Source of the DNA: Allium sativum
Taxonomy: Eukaryota; Streptophyta; Magnoliopsida; Asparagales; Amaryllidaceae
Reading direction: 5' to 3'
Length of the DNA: 64,000 bases
Assembly: GCA_030737875.1 (NCBI GenBank)
Contig: CM060922.1
Span: 232,728,335-232,792,334 of the forward strand
A model generated the notes under the pieces. That model ran no database searches and was not told the DNA's origin. It saw only the letters and a program-made list of their open reading frames with translations. The first letter of the stretch is position 1; every line of letters begins with the position of its first letter. Below, one piece after another: positions 38,704 to 52,621 of this stretch. The position numbers and the translations under genes were made by a program.

Positions 38704-41023
38704 TATTTGTAGCGTCATGTCGTTCCAACTAAAAAGATCATATCTTTAAATGTTAGTTTAAGTTGAAATAAAAGATTTGCATTTTTTATTCGAAATTTAT
38801 AAACATGAAATTTAGCTGAATAAATAGACTGAACATTGAAAAGTTTCATTTTTATTGTAGGTTGCTTCTATTAGAAAGATGACATTTTTTATTATTTAAT
38901 AAATAAAAATGTGAAATAGAATTTAAGTGTTAATTTAACACAATACATTGTTGTTACATGTGAACATGAATGTGTTGTATTTCATCATTACATGATTGGT
39001 TATGTAAGGGCATGTTTGTTTGTTATGATTGAGCGTATTTGCATGTTAACAACCTAGCATGGTTTATATTTGTTGTAAATATAAATTATAATTAAACGAT
39101 CCGCGCACCCGCAGTTCATGTTTTAAAACTCCAACTTTGTATGATCATAGCGAAAGATCCAACCGTTGGATTTTCCCAAAACTAGATCTGTTGGATTCGT
39201 CTTAGGAAGATCTTTCCACCAATACCAAACTTATTAAAATCCAACGGTTAGACTTAGGGACATGTGAAATTTAAAATTCCACAAAAGCACTGCTAAAACC
39301 TTATATGACCTGAAATGTAGTTTTTTTAAAACGAGTTATTTTTATTGAAATAAAGTAGGATTAAAGTTGTTACAAATTATTAATAACAATGTGAAACGGG
39401 TTTTCAAATTAATATGCGAGAGTTATTTGGAAAGTCCGAGTTTATCCCATTCCAAGTAATTACACGACGTTTAAAAATCCAAGATTGGAAGACGGCGATT
39501 GAAGACTGGCAATCTTCACATCGAATGGATGATGATGACTGTTGCCTTAGAGTGGCTCGCTACTATGATAGGGTTAATAGTAGGAGTTGCCCAAACGTAG
39601 TGCGAGTTTGTACGGATTTGGCTTTCGCTCAGACCCAGAGCATAAGCTTATAAATGGAATGTGTGTCCGATATTGTACTCCTTTATATTTTATTTATTGA
39701 TTTTCTGTTGAATGTATGAATGTTTGGTGGTGGAGAATTTATTCTCTTGCTTAACACCCTTTCATATATTTCGGCAAAGGATTCGTAGGGTGATATGGAG
39801 TGACAGTATGGCATACTAAGATGAAATGATCAAGGTTTCTTGTTGAAAAGTAAAACCTTGTGGTGACAATCAAAGCACAACTTGAATAAGCATAGCTTTG
39901 TGTATTACGTAGCTTCACGAGCCTCACACCCCGGTTGAGTCTAAAACGGGAGAAGGGAACGCAGGGAGAGCAGCTCGTTTCTTTCTAGCTAGAAGTAGTG
40001 TCAGTGCTTAAACTGGCTGATATTTTACTTATGTGGATGACGGAATGAGGCGCCTCGGATGTTAGGTCCTATAGGACTAGGAAACATGTGTTCAGGAATA
40101 ACTAATCCACAAAGCTGTATATGTGGACCGGCCCTACAGCTATCCAAGGGTTCACTGCGGGGAATCCTGAGACATTAACTAGAGTGTCTCGAATCGGTAA
40201 GGAGCTCCTCCCTAGCCTTGACTCATGATGGAAACCCAATTTCCAATACGACCTCATGCGGTTTTGATTGTATTACTAGTATGGAGGCATAGTATTTGGT
40301 GGCTATGCTTCCTAGGATTGATACATTTATTTTGAAATATTTTTGAAACATATATACACTAATAATAATATCAAATTCGTTTTTAACGTATCAAGCATTT
40401 TTGACCATTATAAGGTAAAACTCTATCCTCTGGTTTGCGTTGCATTGTGTGTTGGGACTTGAGTCTTATGATGGTTTCATTTTTCCAAAAAAAATCATTG
40501 CGTTGTTCAACGATTTACTTTAATTTATGCACGACAATCCATTGGAGTAAACCCTTACGCGTCAGTGGCGTGGTCCTTGGATTTGTCTTATTGTTATTAG
40601 TGAAATTAGTTACGAATTCTCACACCAGTCCCATGACTGACTCGTTGTTTGTTTCCAACTTTACAAACTCGGGTGCCCTCTTTCCACACGGGCAGTCGAG
40701 TAGTTTGTCTGCAAGTCCTTATCTCGAGCAGGATTCTAGATCTAAGCTTAAAGCTATGTCCAGAGCATAGTTGTCTTCCGATGCCGTAGTTATTTTATTC
40801 CGCTACAATGTATTAAAATATTGTAATTTATCTTCCGTTGTAATTTTTTTTATTCGGTGTACTCTGACATTCTTTACTCTGATGTAACATTACTGTAATG
40901 TTTATAAAAGTCTGTTTTTTATGGTCTGATGTTGTTGTATTCCCAGAGTTAACGTACTCGGGTTTTGAACGGTCTTGGTCGATTTTGCGATCGATCGGGT
41001 TGGGCGAAACCCGGGTCGTTTCA
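38704..41023 (+). mobile_element. Element E (solo LTR), third segment
   Basis: It resumes after G with TATTT and runs to the LTR end ...gggtcgtttca at 41023. It contains the AACCGTTGG motif block in plus orientation (39160-39260) and the conserved 3' block (39400 onward) with gaagactggcaatcttcac. The end differs from that of G and F but resembles H (gggtcgtctca). Taatc follows as the probable target duplication. Total E length is about 5.57 kb. Confidence 0.75.
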
Positions 41024-41480
41024 TAATCCAATGGAGTAAACCCGTTCCACGTTTGTGGCGTGGTCCTGTTAATAGCCTTATTATTATATAAGTTAAGTTA
41101 AGATTTCTCATACCAGTCCCATGACTGACTTGTAGTTTTTTTCACTGGAAAACTTGGGTGCCCATATTTTCCACATGAGCAGTCGAGTAGATTTTTGCAG
41201 ATATATTTAGCAGGATTCTGGATCGTAGCTTAAAGCTTTGTCCAGAGCATTGATAGTCTTCCACTATGCATTATATTATATTTTCCGCTGCTATTTAAAT
41301 GTAATTCAAATCTCTGATATTGTATTCCCGATGTATATTATTTATTCATAATCTGGAATATTCCTGTACTCTGATGTAATTGTTGTAACAACAATTAAAT
41401 GTTCTTCTGTTTGTGTTCTGATTTGTCCTGTTCTCAAAACAATCCGGGCTTTCCTTTATGGGGAAGTTTGGGTTGTTTCA
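41024..41480 (+). mobile_element. Element D: 3' LTR, last part
   Basis: This continues D from 19540: it matches the end of the D 5' LTR (13196-13653) through ggagtaaacccgttcc, gccttattatta and the terminal gggaagtttggg, and ends gttgtttca at 41480. It confirms that 19541-41023 is an insertion. The next bases ttact would be the right target duplication of D; the left one lies outside the window. Confidence 0.85.
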
Positions 41481-41650
41481 TTACTTTTAATGTAAAAGCA
41501 TTTTCAAACAATGAATCTTATTTAATGCTTCATTTACATTAAAGATGTAATCATCAAGCAATGGATTTTTTTTCAAATTCTGATGCATTTTCTATTTAAA
41601 ATTTCTTAAAATAAATTTTTAAATTGGTTCTCATTTTCCGGGTTGTTATG
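41481..41650 (-). mobile_element. Element I: start of the 3' LTR
   Basis: Read on the minus strand, this begins next to a polypurine tract with cataacaacccgg (terminal TG mutated) and the family start aaccaatttaaa. It changes after about 90 bp to hairpin-array-like sequence, so part of the LTR is deleted. D was inserted at 41480/41481. Confidence 0.6.
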
Positions 41651-42053
41651 ATCTCCCCCACTTAAAATCTTTCCGTCCTCGAAAAGAAACGGAGTTGAAA
41701 GTTGTTTAACTAACCAGCTCAACTTTCATTCTTTTGTTGCTACCAATAATTTTATTAGTTAATTAACTTTTCAAATATATATAACTTTTATATTTTCAAA
41801 AATAATATTTTTCAAGAACAGATTATATATATAATCACAAATACGTTAATTATATACTTGTCACTCTCAACTCATTCTAGGGCATTTCTAACCCCACCTC
41901 TAACGAGTTTTCTCATTCTAGGATGCTCATGATCCTATCTCTAATGAATATTATTTTATAGGACATTACTAATCCTACCTCTGATGAGTCTTTTGTTCGG
42001 TTCTAACGAGTTGTACCCCAATGATTTGAGCTAACCAAAGCTTTGATACCACA
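41651..42053 (-). mobile_element. Element I internal region, 0.4 kb, non-coding
   Basis: The minus-strand polypurine tract aagtgggggagat is at 41663-41651, preceded by cgaggacggaaag. The PBS at 42040-42051 reads TGGTATCAAAGC (one mismatch) on the minus strand, followed by tttggttagctc. Only about 400 bp separate the LTRs, the shortest internal region here. No coding sequence. Confidence 0.75.
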
Positions 42054-45000
42054 TGTAATGACCCGTAAATCCCCGCCCTTTGAATCGACCATAAACCATC
42101 CAGGTCTGATCCAAAAGTTGGAAATCCTCGAATGCATTAACATTGGGCATAAACACATCAGAACAAATAACAGAAGACTTTTATAAACATTATAATAATG
42201 TTACATCAGAGTACAGAATATCAGAATACATCGAATATAAAAATACAACAGCAGAAGATAATTTACAATGAACTTAATACAGTTCAGCGGAACCAATAAT
42301 CTAATACAGTGGAGGTCTATCAATGCTCTGGACACAGCTTTAAGCTTCGATCTAGAATCCTGCTCAATATATCTGCAAAATAAGCTACTCGGCTGCCCGT
42401 GTGGAAAGAGGGCACCTGAGTTTGCAAAGTGAAACAAACTACGGGTCAGTCATGGGACTAGTATGAGAAATCTTTCCTAACTTATCTAACAATATGGCCA
42501 ATCATAGAACCACGCCGCTAACGCAGAATGGGTTTGCTCCATTGGATTGCCAGTGCATAAGTTTATTAAATTTTTATTCAAAACAACGCAATGCTTTTTA
42601 GAAAAATGAAATCATTATAAGACTCAAGTCCCATCACACAGTGCAACGCAAACCGGAGGATAGAGTTTTACCTTATAATGATCAAACATGATTGATACAT
42701 AGAAAATAATATTTTAATATTATTATTAGTGTCTAATTAGTTTTAAAATTACTTCAAAGTAAATGTATCAATCCTATATGGCATAGCTACCATATACTAT
42801 GTCGCCATATATAGGTTTACGATCAAAACCGTAATGTCGTATTGGAAATTGGGTTTCCATCATGAGTTAAGGCTAGGGATTGTCCTCTCCGATTCGAGAC
42901 ACTCTAGCAAATGTCTCGGGATCACACCTACGGGAAACCCTTGGATGCGGTAGGCCCGGTCCATAAATACTTTAGTGGATTGGCAATTCCTGAACACACG
43001 CTTCCCGGTCCTATTAAACCTATAATTTGGTCACTATCGACAAACAAATCCGAGATACCTCATAATCCATCATCCACATAACTGAAAATGTCAGAGCTTG
43101 TAAACGCTGACACCACTTCTAGCTAGAATGAAGCGTCTGCGCTCCTTACGTCCCTTATCCCGTTTTTGACTCATACCGGGGTGTGAGGTTCGCGAAGTCA
43201 TGTTTTACACAAATCTACGCCTAAACAGGCCGTGCTTTGGTCATCAACCACAAGGCTCTACTTTTCAACAAAAGCCTTGATCTTTTGCATCTTGACATGC
43301 CACATTAACAATTCACGCCAAGTGATCAATAACTATCAATATATAACTCTGAGCTCGTGCATCTCAGAGATGGGTATTGAGCAAGAGAATAAATTCTCCG
43401 CCACCAACAGATATATATTAAATAGAAATAAATTTACATGGAATGAAATCCAATGTCAAACACACATCCATTTACAAGTCTGTTCTGGGTCTGAACGAAA
43501 CCGGAGACACCTTATTCCTCGTCCCGTATGTCCAATACGGAAGAGAGGTGCTCGCTTATCCGGACGATCAACAAGTACGTCCGGACAAACTACCACTTTT
43601 AACCCTTTACTGGGAGTTACCTAATGTCGGGTATCGGTAGTCGTCCATTCGATGTGAAAATCGCCGGTCTTCAATCACCGTCTTCAGTATCTTCGATTTA
43701 AATCGTCGTATAATTATTTGAAATGAGATTGAACTCCGTCTTTTCAAATAATTCTCACATATATATAACTTAAAACCATTTTATATCATTAATATTATTT
43801 TATAATGATTTATCGCTATTTTTATTTATATAAAAATAGCTCAATTTAGTTTAACGACGCTTTGGGTCAATAGGCGGCCTTGGCGTTGTTTTTATCAAAA
43901 TTTTATTTACGCATATCTCGAAATCTAACCGTTGGATTTTGACAAAATTATATCGTTGGAAAGATCTTCCCAAAGCGGTCCTAATGGTTTCAGTTTTGGG
44001 AAAATCCGATGGTCGGATCTTTCGGTATAACCGTTTAAAGTTATGATTCTAAAACAGGAACTACCACGCGCGATTTGTTTAATTTTAAATTATATTTAAA
44101 TATATAAAACTATATATAAATTTAAACCATTTGACTATTCCACTAACGTATTTAACACGCCAAATAAAAGAATGTTTTATTATCATATCTACATGTTCAT
44201 AATGTCAAATAAAATGTATTTATTTACATGATATTTGCTATTGACAAATAAAAAGAAATTTTTTATTTGTATTTATATTTTCAACTTTAACGAATAAAAA
44301 GGAATATTTTATTTGTATATAGTTTCGATGCATGTTTTGACAATAAAAATAATTCTTTAACTTACATACAAATTCTAATGTATGTAGTGTCAATAAAAAT
44401 GATTCTTTGACTTTGCCTACAAATTCTAATATATGCATTGTCAATAAAAATGATTGTTTGACTTTGCATACAAATTGTAATATATGCATTGTCAATAAAA
44501 TGATATTTTAACTTTGCATATAAATTCTAATATATGCATTGCCAATAAAATTATATTTTAAATTTGCATATAAATTCTAATATATGCATTGCCAATAAAA
44601 TGATATTTTAACTTTGCATATAAATTCTAATATATGCATTGTCAATAAAATGATATTTTAACTTTGCATATAAATTCTTTTATATGCATTGCTAATAAAA
44701 TGATATTTTATCTTGCATACAAATTCTAGTATATGCATTTTCAATAAGAGTGATTCTTTCAATTACATACAAATTCTAATGTATGCATTTTAAATAAAAA
44801 TGGTTCTTTCACTTTTGTTGACAACTCTATTTCAACAAAATGATTAAAAGTGATTCATTCAAATTGTTCACAATTCTATTTCAACAAAATGATCAAAAGT
44901 GACTCATTCAAATTGTTGGCAATTCTAATTTAACAAAAATGTAATTTTTGTTTAACTTAAATCTTATTTAACAAAATCTAATTTTTGTTTAACTCAATTC

Positions 45001-47279
45001 AAATTAACAAAAATGTTAATTATGGTTTCAACCATTCTAATTAACAAAAATGATAATTTTTGTTTCAACAATTCTATTTTGACAAAAATGTATATTTTTG
45101 TTTCAACCTTTTTAATTGACAAAAAGGTTTATTTTTGTTTAATCCTTTTTTATGAACAAAAATCTTTCATTTTTATTTAATCCTTTTTAATATACTAAAA
45201 TGTTTCATTCTTCTTAATGAACAAAGATGCATATTCTTGTTTAATCTTTTTTAATGATAAAAAATGTTTCATTCTTTTTAACAAACTAAAATGTTTCATC
45301 TTCTTAATGAACAAAAATGTATATTCTTGTTTAATCCTTTTTAATGATCAAAAAATGTTTCATTCTTGTTTAATGAACTAAAATGTTTCATCCTTTTTAA
45401 TGAACTAAAATGTTTATTCTTGTTTAGTCCTTTTTAACGATAAAAAATGTTTCATTCTTGTTTAATGAACTAAAATGTTTCATCCTTTTTAATGAACTAA
45501 AATGTTTATTCTTGTTTAATCCTTTTTAATAATAAAAAATGTTTCATTTTTGTTAATACTTTTTAATGAACTAAAATGTATATTCTTTTTTAATCCTTTT
45601 TAATGATCAAAAATATTTCAATCTTTTTAATGAACTAAAATGTTTAATCTTGTTTAATCCTTTTTAATGATAAAAAATGTTCCATTCTTTTTAATGAACT
45701 AAAATGTTTATTCTTGTTTAACCCTTTTTAGTGATCAAAAATGTTTCATTCTTTTTAATGAACTAAAATGTTTATTCTTGTTCAATCCTTTTTAATGATA
45801 AAAAATGTTTCATTCTTGTTTAACGAACTAAAATGTTTCATCCTTTATAATGAACTAAAATGTTTCATTCTTTTAATGAACCAAAATGTTTCATTCTTTT
45901 TAATCCTTTTTAATGATCAAAAATGTTTCATTCTTTTTAATGAACTAAAAAGTATATTCTTACAAAAATGTCTATTTTGTTCAACAATTTTAATTTGACA
46001 ATTGTTCAACTAAACTATTTTGACAAAAAGGAATATTTTTTTTTTCAACTAAACTATTCGACAAAAATGAATAATTTTGTTTTCAACTAGACTATTAAAC
46101 AAAAGTGATAATTTTTGTTTAACTCAATTCTAATTAACAAAGATGTTAATTATTTCATTTCAACAAATCTAATAAACAAAATGATAAATTTTGTCTAACT
46201 ATTCTCTAATTAACTCAAATGTTAATTTTGAATCAACACATCTAATAAACACAACATGATAATTTTGTTTAACTTTTCTAATTAACACAATTGTTAATTT
46301 TGAATCAACTAAACTAATAAACACCACATGATGATTTTGTTTAACTTTTCTAATTAACACAATTGTTAATTTTGAATCAACAAATCTAATAAACACCACA
46401 TGATTATTTTGTTTAACTTTTTCTAATTAACACAATTGATAATTTTGAATCAACAAATCTAATAAACACCACATGATGATTTTGTTTAACTTTTTTCTAA
46501 TTAACACAATTGTTAGCTTTGAATCAACTAATCTAAATAACAAAATGATAATTTTGTTTAATCCAATTGTCTAATTAACACAAATGTTAATATTTTACAG
46601 ATCTACTGAACACACCAAACACATATCAAATCACGTACGACAATCAGCAGGATATTACAGCGTAAGAGTAATACTTCAATTATGATTAACAAATTTTAAT
46701 TATATTATAAAAAGAATATAATTTATCACATCATATAACCAATTTTTGCGCATCAAATAAATATAATTTTATAAACCTTTTTTAAAAGTGAGTTAGAAAT
46801 TTCACAGTATTTTGATTTCGCCTCAAATTCCAACATGCTCCGTTTCTGTTCTGGTCTTTTCCATTGTGAAGCTCTCATTCATCTGATTCCAACGCAAGTT
46901 GTTTTTTATGCGAGTCTGTTTTCGTTTGACAAAGTTACATGATTTTATACGTTTAATAACTTAATTGCATAGTTTATAAAATAATTAAATATTAATCACC
47001 CTTTTATTCACCGTTAACTATATTCATCCTCTTTAACAATTCCTGAAATAGTCGAACCAACTCGCGCAACCCTTGTTCAACGTGGTGCCGCCCTATGAAG
47101 ATGAGATTCCACCACTTCAGTGATCGAGAATAGATCATAACCATATGAGATGAAAGATCTAGCCTTGCTCTCTGATTTTGGTTTTATAATCTTAGAATAA
47201 TTCGGCATGATTGGGGGATATTATGATGGAAAATCGCGAGCATATCAGCCATGAATAGGCTCGATGGCTGCTGTGTTAT
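42054..47279 (-). mobile_element. Element I: 5' LTR, 5.2 kb visible
   Basis: It ends on the minus strand at 42054 (tgtaatgaccc on the plus strand) beside the PBS. 42054-43720 is the conserved block shared with F, H and K. 43920-44030 holds the AACCGTTGG motif pair. 44170-46600 is a long T/A-rich repeat array. 46600-47279 is less repetitive and may be the leader zone. J seems to interrupt it at 47280, and the LTR start is not in the window. Confidence 0.65.
44170..46600. repeat. 2.4-kb degenerate hairpin array, with 50-bp tandem units
   Basis: At 44411-44760 the period is exactly 50 bp (units at 44461, 44511, 44561, 44611, 44661 and 44711). Each carries tgcatata and tatatgca as inverted arms (for example 44515-44522 and 44531-44538). 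Further right the units change to ttcattctttttaatgaa-type palindromes (45200-45960) and then to attaacacaattgttaat-type ones (46200-46560). No spacers of constant length and no CRISPR character. Confidence 0.8.
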
Positions 47280-48314
47280 TGTAACACCCCACAGTCCGTT
47301 AATGTCACTCATAAAGAGAATGCATCAATGTCCATGAAGCGTTATTGTTGTATAGAACAGATAAATTACAAGAATAAATAAACAAATACACAGCGGAAGA
47401 TAAAAGTTTGTTTCATAGTCATAATTCAAAAACAAGTTTACATCAGTAGTCTCCAAAGTACGCAAAACCATTACAACAGGATCTATAGTCTTTTTTCAAA
47501 AACTCCTTGATATATAAAGAAGCAAATACATAAATGTGATAATCCCCATTGAGCATAAGCAAAGCCATAAAAATGAGAGAGTCCAAAGTAGTACATCTAC
47601 TCTCTTCGAGTAACTGAAAGAAATCGGCACTAAGCTATAGTTTTATCTCCTTTCACACCTGAGGGGGGGAAAGGAAAGAAAAGAGGTGGAAACAAAACGG
47701 GTCAGACATGAAGTCCGGCGAGTCCAGTGATTTTAACAAACAATATGTAAAGTAATAGAACAACACATAAACATGCATCATGATATGGCTATAACATAGA
47801 TGAGGTAAGATAAAAGAATGGACAAGATGATTTCGTCCCTAAGTACTAAGAAAATCATACACCTTGGTTAAGAGAACAACTCTCCAAGTACTAACCCCGA
47901 AGACCGAAGTCAACATCAGACTAGCACCCAAAGAATTATCCGACTCAACCAACATGTATTTCATATGCACCGCACTAAAACATCGTTTTCACTGTACCAT
48001 TACTAAGTTACACTACATAACATATTTATACTGAACTTCTACTAGTTTCACACTACAAGATGATCCCTTTTTGACTAAATAGAACGATGATAGCTTCGTG
48101 TACTTCTAGCTTCCATCATAGGTAACCGACGTATACCTATCACTACTAGATGTACCCACTATCCTCCTCATTAATTTGATTATGTATCTCTAGTTGCTAT
48201 CATAGGCAACTAACGTGTACTTATCACCGCTAGATGTACCCCCTTACTAAATATACTAATAATAACAATGATGGTAGTTTCGTGTACCTCTAGCTGCCTT
48301 CATAGGTGCGGCCT
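47280..48314 (-). mobile_element. Element J: LTR 3' part
   Basis: The plus strand begins TGTAACACCCCACAG, so the minus-strand LTR would end ...ggggtgttaca; no PBS lies beside it. A run like cctttcccccctcagg on the minus strand resembles the cccccccaggttctcagg region near the end of the L LTR. The phrase accccgaagaccgaag near 47900 resembles one in K and G. Three degraded copies of a roughly 90-bp unit (ttcgtgtacctctagctgcc, catcataggtaac) lie at 48090-48314. K interrupts it at 48315. Confidence 0.5.
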
Positions 48315-50305
48315 TGTGATAAACCGTAACTTCCCTGGTAAGGAAAGCCCGGATTGCTTTGAGAATAGTACACATCAGAACACAAGCAGAAGAACATTTC
48401 ATTGCTTATTACAACAATTCCATCAGAATACAAGAATATACACAGTATGAGAAAATATTTCACATTATAAAATATCAGAGATTTAAATACATTACTGCAG
48501 CGGAAAAATAATACAAAACATAACTGAAAGAAATACACGGATACAGAGCTTTCCGAATATCACTTCAGCTATAAACCAGGGTCCTGTGAATATAAATCTG
48601 CAAAACCCAACTACTAGCTGCCCGTGCGGAAGATAAGGGAACCCAGAGTTTAGTTTAAAACAATAAACTCCAGGTCAGTCATGTGACTGGTGTGAGAACT
48701 AAAACGGTTATTAATATTGGTTTTAAAGTTCGGTAAATCAAGGGACCAAGCCGTATAACACGAAACGGGTTTCCTCCCAAGAATACCAGTGCATAAAACA
48801 AACAGCGCAATGCTAAATAAAGAACAATGAAGCTATTATAAGAACCAGGTCCCATTACACAATGCAACGCAAGCCGGAGGATAGGGTTTTTACCCTATAA
48901 TAGCAAAAGAATGCTTGATATGTTTAGAACAGATTATTTTGATAGTACTATAATTGTATAGTGTCAAAAACAATTTCAATCATAAGTATCAATCATAGAC
49001 GACATGAATGCCCCATACCGCTATGCCGCCAAATATAGGTTTACAATTAAAACCGCAAGGCTCATATTGGAAGTTGGATTTCCACCTATGAACCGAGGCA
49101 AAAGATAGTCCTCACCGATTCGAGACGCTCTAGCCCACCCCTCAGGACCTAGACTCAGGTGGGCCCGTGGATCGTCAGGGCCGGTCCACCGATGTGGATT
49201 AAAATGCCTAAACATGCGTTTCCCCACCCTTTAGGGCGTAAGTGAGCCAACGAATGACTCCATCCGTCCAGGATAGACCGATATAATCGAGGCGCCTCGC
49301 AACAGCAACAACCACACAGGTGAAAATAATATAAATGTCATCCAGTTTAAGCACTGACACAACCTCTAGCTAGAAGAAAACGCATGTCATCCCTGAGGTC
49401 CTCTCCTGTTTTTGGTTCATACCGGGGTGTGAGGCTCGCGAATCAACGCTGCACAAAGTGATGCCACAAAGGTCGTGCTTTGATCATCAACCACAAGACT
49501 CTGCTTTTCAACAGAAGCCTTGATCATTTGCATCTTAGCATGCCACACAGGCAAACCACTCTATGCCGCCGATATCAGTCACACAGAATGAAATCCAATG
49601 TCAGACACATAGTCCATTTACAAGTTCGTTCTGGGTCTGAACGAAACCGAAGGCACTTTCCTCGCATATCCATTGATCTCCAAGTACATCTGGACGATCA
49701 CCAACTGATTCCCTCCTCTTGGGTGTACAGCCCAATCAAGATCATCAGTAATCACCCAAACGATGTGAAGACCTCCGGTCTTCCACCACCGTCTTCATCT
49801 TCGACTTATCATCGTATCAGTTATTCAGGTGGGGTAAACCCGGTCTTTCCGAATGACTCGCGTATTTTATAAACAAGTGTTACACAAACACAACATACGC
49901 CTCATTCCAATTCATCAATCATTAATCGTAAATTAGTAAGATAACAATTCCCCAAATATTAACCCCGAAGGCCGAAACCAACATCAGATCAATACCCAGG
50001 AAACCATTCATCTTAACTAATCTTCAGTTAGTTGCTAATTTTCACATTCTTAGGGAAAGGTTCCCATTAATTTTATCAAAGATAAATTCTTCGAAATTTA
50101 TTCATTAATCTTTCTTTGAATATCATTTCAAACTAGTCGGGATTAGCGAACCACACCAAAGTAATCATTTATTTTATTTCCCAACCCCAACCTATTCATC
50201 CCAAGAAGCAAAACTGGTAATACTCCATATCTAACACCACGGTGTTATCGGCAAAGTTAATTATCATTTCACGCTCAAATCTAGTTAAAGATCTAACTGT
50301 CGCTT
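48315..50305 (-). mobile_element. Element K: LTR 3' part
   Basis: On the minus strand it ends at 48315 (tgtgataaaccg on the plus strand). It follows G, including the stretch accccgaaggccgaaacc at about 49965 and ggtttcctgg on the minus strand. The conserved block runs to about 49880. L was inserted at 50305/50306 inside the phrase ctgtcgcttt, which in F continues ggagcaaaac; the rest of K should lie beyond the right edge. No coding sequence. Confidence 0.7.
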
Positions 50306-50587
50306 TGTAACAACCCGTATTTTCAATAACCTGTTATAACGTAAATCGAGGCAGAATTTAATTTATAAATCTGAATCAAGGGAAACGGGCTATGCCATTG
50401 CGTTCGTCTTGGAAAAATATGCGAAATAGGGTCTGAGTTTTCGAAAATCGGAGTCCGTATGACCCGATTAAGGCCCAACGAAGTTTTCATAAAAATTCAA
50501 AGTAAAAACAGATTTCAAATTCAAGTTTGAATTTGGAAATTAGGGTCAGATTGGGCCAGGCGGGAAAATTCCCGCCAGAGCACCCAA

Positions 50588-50617
50588 GTCGACAGCCCTG
50601 TCGACTTTGCTGTCGAC
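50588..50617. repeat. Three GTCGAC palindromes upstream of the L promoter
   Basis: GTCGAC at 50588, 50600 and 50612, flanked by aagtcgac and gtcgactt so that the outer copies form an inverted repeat. It corresponds to the six-copy cluster in LTR A. Confidence 0.75.
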
Positions 50618-50745
50618 TTGGTTCAGCCGGGCAGTTTTGCCTGGTGCACCATTTTGGAGTTGTGTTGAGTTTGGTGGCCAGATTCGGTTTTGAGGGCTGA
50701 GATTGGAACGGGTTTAATCCTAAGGCTAAAACTAATCCTAATCTC

Positions 50746-50753
50746 TATAAATA
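50746..50753 (+). promoter_or_regulatory. TATA box of LTR L
   Basis: CTATAAATAAGCCCC, about 440 bp into the LTR and conserved in A. Transcription would start about 30 bp downstream, in the stretch cattaatcaaccc. Confidence 0.7.
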
Positions 50754-51737
50754 AGCCCCTAACCTAACCCTAAATCATCATTAATCAACCCTACAACTAA
50801 ACTATGGCAAAATCATTCCTCTCATGGCCTCCACTCTCTTCATAAAATTCTAAGTTATTTCTATGAGAGATTTTCCATGCATACAAGTGTTTTCAAGCTT
50901 GTATGAGTGTCATTAGCTTGCATTCAAGTCAAGTTTCCATATTTACATCATAAAGCAAGAGTTTTGGTCATTTTTGCTCAAGGGTTTTTCTATTGGAGCT
51001 TGCATTTTGGGTTTATTTGATTGCATAAGGGCTTTGTCTCAATCTTATATTTGCTTATACTCATTTGAGTCTTCATAAGCATTGTAAGCCCTTTTCAACT
51101 TTCATATTTAAACTCTAAAGTTAATGAATGATGCAAGTTGTGTTTGATCATTATGATATGCAAGTTATCATGTTATGTTATGCAAGTAAGCCATGTTATG
51201 ATATGCAAGTTTACCATGTTATGTTATGCAAGTTTGCCATGTTATGATGTTATGCTATGCAAGTTTGATATGCAAGTTTGTCATATGATATGGAAGTTAT
51301 GTTATGCAAGTTTGGGTTGATCATTTTGCTCATGTTATCATGTTATGCAAGCTTATCTTGGGTTTATGAGCTTAAAGCTTCAAGCTTTATGCTAAAGGTT
51401 ACATTTTGGCAACATGTAAGTTATTATATCTCTTATGATAACTTGCATGTGAGGCTAAATGCAAACTTATGGCCATTTCTACATGTCATTTATCACCATG
51501 TATCACCAATATGCTAAGTTTGGTTTTATGCATGCTTTTGAGGCCTAAAAATGTAATATGCAAGTATATGAACATATGTACATTTCATATGCCACCATGT
51601 TAAACTTGTGGCTTCAACACCTTTATGTCATGATTATGCCAAGTTCCCTCTTTCTATCCTTTATGCGCTATTGCGAAATGTAAGCGATGGGATTGCGTTT
51701 GGGGTTGGGTAAACTTAAAAGACATAAAAACATAAGA

Positions 51738-51803
51738 TTGGGAATTTACCTATTAAGTTAGGTCTACCCATTGGGAATTTACCTATTAAGTTAGGTCTAC
51801 CCA
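51738..51803 (+). repeat. 33-bp direct duplication in LTR L
   Basis: Two identical adjacent units starting ttgggaatttacc at 51738 and 51771, ending ggtctaccca. Confidence 0.9.
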
Positions 51804-52621
51804 AATTCTTGAAAACTTGTAACATGTTTTGGAAACGTGATGGACATGACACTTAGAAAATATAAGTGTGACCAACTCGAGGTTGGGTTGAGTTTGTAGC
51901 GTAAACCTACCCGGAACCGACCGGCTTAACTAGTTGCTACAAACAATAGGACCCAATGTGAGAAGTTGGTCATGTTGTACCTTGAACCCGAGGTTAGACC
52001 AAGTTGTGGTGTAAAGCTACCCAGAACCGACCGGCTTAACTAGTAACCGCAACAAAGTCTAATGTGAGAGGTTAAGGCACATTAATTAATTAATGCCTCA
52101 TGATTAGGGTTAAGTCATGGTCCACTTAATACTTAACCAATTTGGGCTTGGTAGATTAATCAGGGTTAAGTCGTGAACTCATCGTTACACTTAACCAAGT
52201 TAATCCATGATTAGCAAGAGGGTTAAACCGTACTTAACCCACTATAAAATCCTAGCAATGGGGGTCCACTCCAGCAGTAATCCCAAGTTTGTATCATTAA
52301 GACCCTAGGGACTAGGCTAGGGAGGGGGCACGATTACTGGACTTGAGGTAAGTGACCAAAAACGACGGCAGAGTGGTACGCCGGTGTAGTTCCGAGCGGA
52401 CTATGGTCGGGCACATAGTACGAAGCCGGGGAAAACATGCACGGGTACCAGTAGATCGAGACTGTGCACTTATGTTTATGGTGTCCAGGGGTTGACACCC
52501 TAGGGCTTGATACACCCGACGGGAGACCCTGCACAGTCTGACTACAATTATGTTTGGGCCGTATTGACACCAACACGTGACGAGTTAGGCTTATAGGGAG
52601 CCGATTGACTAAACCGTTTCG

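Noticed and set aside
44411..44760. Regular 50-bp repeats that could suggest a CRISPR array
   Set aside because: Units are contiguous and similar along their whole length, without unique spacers, and lie in a plant LTR.
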